Source: WRGA01 sp031553395 (GTDB lineage: Bacteria > Bacteroidota > Bacteroidia > Bacteroidales > WRGA01). From it: a stretch of 64,000 nucleotides of DNA. The stretch covers positions 62,001-126,000 of the forward strand of contig JAVBLR010000015.1 of NCBI GenBank assembly GCA_031553395.1, given 5' to 3'. Positions 63,036 to 64,000 of the stretch are shown here, piece after piece. Position 1 is the first letter of the stretch, and every line of letters begins with the position of its first letter. The notes beneath the pieces were generated by a model. It had not been told where the DNA came from. It ran no database searches and was given only the letters and a program-made list of their open reading frames with translations. The position numbers and the translations under genes are program-made.

Positions 63036-63103
63036 TTGGTTGGTTATTGGTTAGTTATTGGTTATTAGCAATTTCCAAATAACCAATAACTAACAACAAA
63101 ATT
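63036..63103. repeat. Quasi-palindrome, word GGTTATTGGTTAGTTATTGG
   Basis: Left arm 63036-63066 (three GGTTATT words) and right arm 63077-63103 (AAATAACCAATAACTAAC...), separated by a 10-nt loop. It lies between the yigZ-like gene and the phosphatase gene, touching the latter's stop. Confidence 0.85.
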
Positions 63104-63584
63104 ACACTTCTCCTTTTTTAATGGCATCTAATAAACCCTCACATGCATCTTCCAGAATATCAATAACCAAGTCGAAACCATCAGCACCACCATAATAAGG
63201 ATCCGGAACATAATCATGTTTCAGGTACTTACTGAAATCGGTCATCCGGTATATTTTTTGTTCGGCTTCGATATTTGGCGCTCGATTTTTCAGTGCGTGA
63301 TAATTCGTATCATCCATTGCCAAAATAATGTCAAATTTATCGAAATCATCCGAACGAACAGGACGGGATAAACTATCCAATACATATCCGCGGCGTTTTG
63401 CATGAACACGCATACGAGAATCAGGTAATTCTCCTTCGTGCCAACCCGATGTTCCGGCTGAATCAATATGAATTTTATCTTCTAATCCGGCATCTTTTAC
63501 TATTTTTTTCATAATTCCTTCGGCAGAAGGAGAACGACATATATTTCCAAGGCAAACGAAAAGAAGTTTTTTCTTATCATTCAT
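63102..63584 (-). CDS. Low-molecular-weight protein tyrosine phosphatase
   Basis: 160 residues from the ATG at 63584. An upstream in-frame ATG at 63665 adds 27 residues unlike the family and is not preferred. The P-loop is FVCLGNICRSPSAEG (CX5R) and the general-acid aspartate is in YVPDPYYGG near residue 125. It removes phosphate from tyrosines, commonly on kinases controlling polysaccharide export. The stop codon lies at the edge of a quasi-palindromic repeat. No cognate kinase in the window. Confidence 0.92.
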   Translation of the reverse strand: MNDKKKLLFVCLGNICRSPSAEGIMKKIVKDAGLEDKIHIDSAGTSGWHEGELPDSRMRVHAKRRGYVLDSLSRPVRSDDFDKFDIILAMDDTNYHALKNRAPNIEAEQKIYRMTDFSKYLKHDYVPDPYYGGADGFDLVIDILEDACEGLLDAIKKGEV

Positions 63585-63680
63585 TATTTTTTTGTTTTTT
63601 TGTGTCAAAATACAGGTGTACAAATGTAGCCATACTTGCTTATTTATCCTATACATTTTTTTCATTCTAATTCTATTATC

Positions 63681-64000
63681 TTATCTTGTAAAATACCATT
63701 CATCTTTTTTCGACAAATGCGGATTGAAATAATATCCTTCGGAATCGAATGCTTTCAGATATTCGGGATTGTCAATCTGATTTTCAGCAATAAACCGAGT
63801 CATTAATCCTCTGGCATGTTTGGCAAATAATGCATTGGTAACATATTTACCATTTTTCTCCTGCTGAAAAACAGGTGTAATAATCCGGACATCATTCGAA
63901 ATCTGCTTTAAGTCAATTAGTTTAAAATATTCAGTTGAAGCCAGATTTATCAACATCTTATCATCTTTCGAAAGTAACCGGATAATTTCTCGCGTTACTT
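63681..64000 (-). CDS. yaaA: YaaA/DUF328 family protein, C-terminal part (runs off the window)
   Basis: The frame is open to the window edge, so an ATG at 63956 is internal. The visible 106 residues include INLASTEYFKLIDLKQ, RIITPVFQQEKNGKYV and AKHARGLMTRFIAENQI, ending with FDSEGYYFNPHLSKK: the conserved C-terminal half of YaaA. YaaA lowers free iron during peroxide stress in E. coli and binds DNA. About 150 N-terminal residues lie outside the window. Confidence 0.9.
   Translation of the reverse strand, partial: VTREIIRLLSKDDKMLINLASTEYFKLIDLKQISNDVRIITPVFQQEKNGKYVTNALFAKHARGLMTRFIAENQIDNPEYLKAFDSEGYYFNPHLSKKDEWYFTR

Overview
The window is chromosomal DNA from a Bacteroidota bacterium, most likely order Bacteroidales and a Paludibacter- or Dysgonomonas-like lineage (inference). 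It is clearly AT-rich. Several promoters fit the Bacteroidota form TTTG / about 18-20 nt / TAnnTTTG. Exported proteins carry Gln directly after the signal peptidase site. Two secreted proteins end in C-terminal domains of the type IX secretion kind, and a complete pectin/galacturonate pathway is present. No tRNA, rRNA, CRISPR array or transposase was recognised.

Region by region. 0-14.2 kb: cell-surface glycan locus. A divergent Wzx-type flippase, an FkbM methyltransferase and a GT2 glycosyltransferase lead into a tightly overlapping nonulosonic (legionaminic-type) acid operon: LegB-like dehydratase, LegC aminotransferase, ATP-grasp ligase, small HAD phosphatase, LegI synthase, LegG hydrolysing epimerase, PtmE-like nucleotidyltransferase, LegF CMP-transferase. 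A GNGPSL-motif protein (candidate nonulosonate transferase) and a GT4 enzyme follow. No LegH-type acetyltransferase is seen; the ATP-grasp enzyme sits where it would be expected. 14.2-29 kb: housekeeping genes (EamA transporter, acpH, YhcC-like radical SAM, manA, lpdA, DUF177-rpmF-fabH, guaA, a second flippase, priA) and small envelope proteins. 29-39.7 kb: a LacI-type regulator diverges from a hexuronate operon (uxaC, kdgK, eda, exuT-like, uxaB, uxaA) that takes galacturonate to pyruvate and glyceraldehyde-3-phosphate. The promoter has a palindromic operator across the transcription start. 40-51 kb: accessory stretch with nth, a HigBA-type toxin-antitoxin pair, a large secreted repeat protein, an ORF6N-domain gene with a frameshift, a decayed second ORF6N copy, a glutaminyl cyclase, ribE and a GH28 polygalacturonase. 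It also holds six of the seven copies of a 35-60 bp two-hairpin repeat. 51-64 kb: recG, ndk, an M23/LysM peptidase, an EmrAB-TolC-type efflux operon, a radical SAM DNA-repair-type protein, a PL1 pectate lyase with a type IX tail, a YigZ/IMPACT protein, a low-molecular-weight phosphatase and the C-terminal part of yaaA running off the window.

The feature least explained by genes is a set of about 20 intergenic quasi-palindromes. Each is built of short A-rich words (for example GTTAAGAG, GAGTAAACAAGTAG, ACGTAGTACGTTTTACG, GGTTATTGGTTAG). The architecture is constant but the word is different at different loci. Several supply the stop codon and last residues of the neighbouring gene. One set of arms brackets a four-helix-bundle (S23/IVP, TIGR02436-type) gene inserted in the hexuronate operon. 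That gene and the ORF6N gene each look one A short in an A-run just after the canonical start. These repeats, the bracketed S23 gene and the two-hairpin element are the best candidates here for an undescribed repeat-propagation or RNA-structure system.
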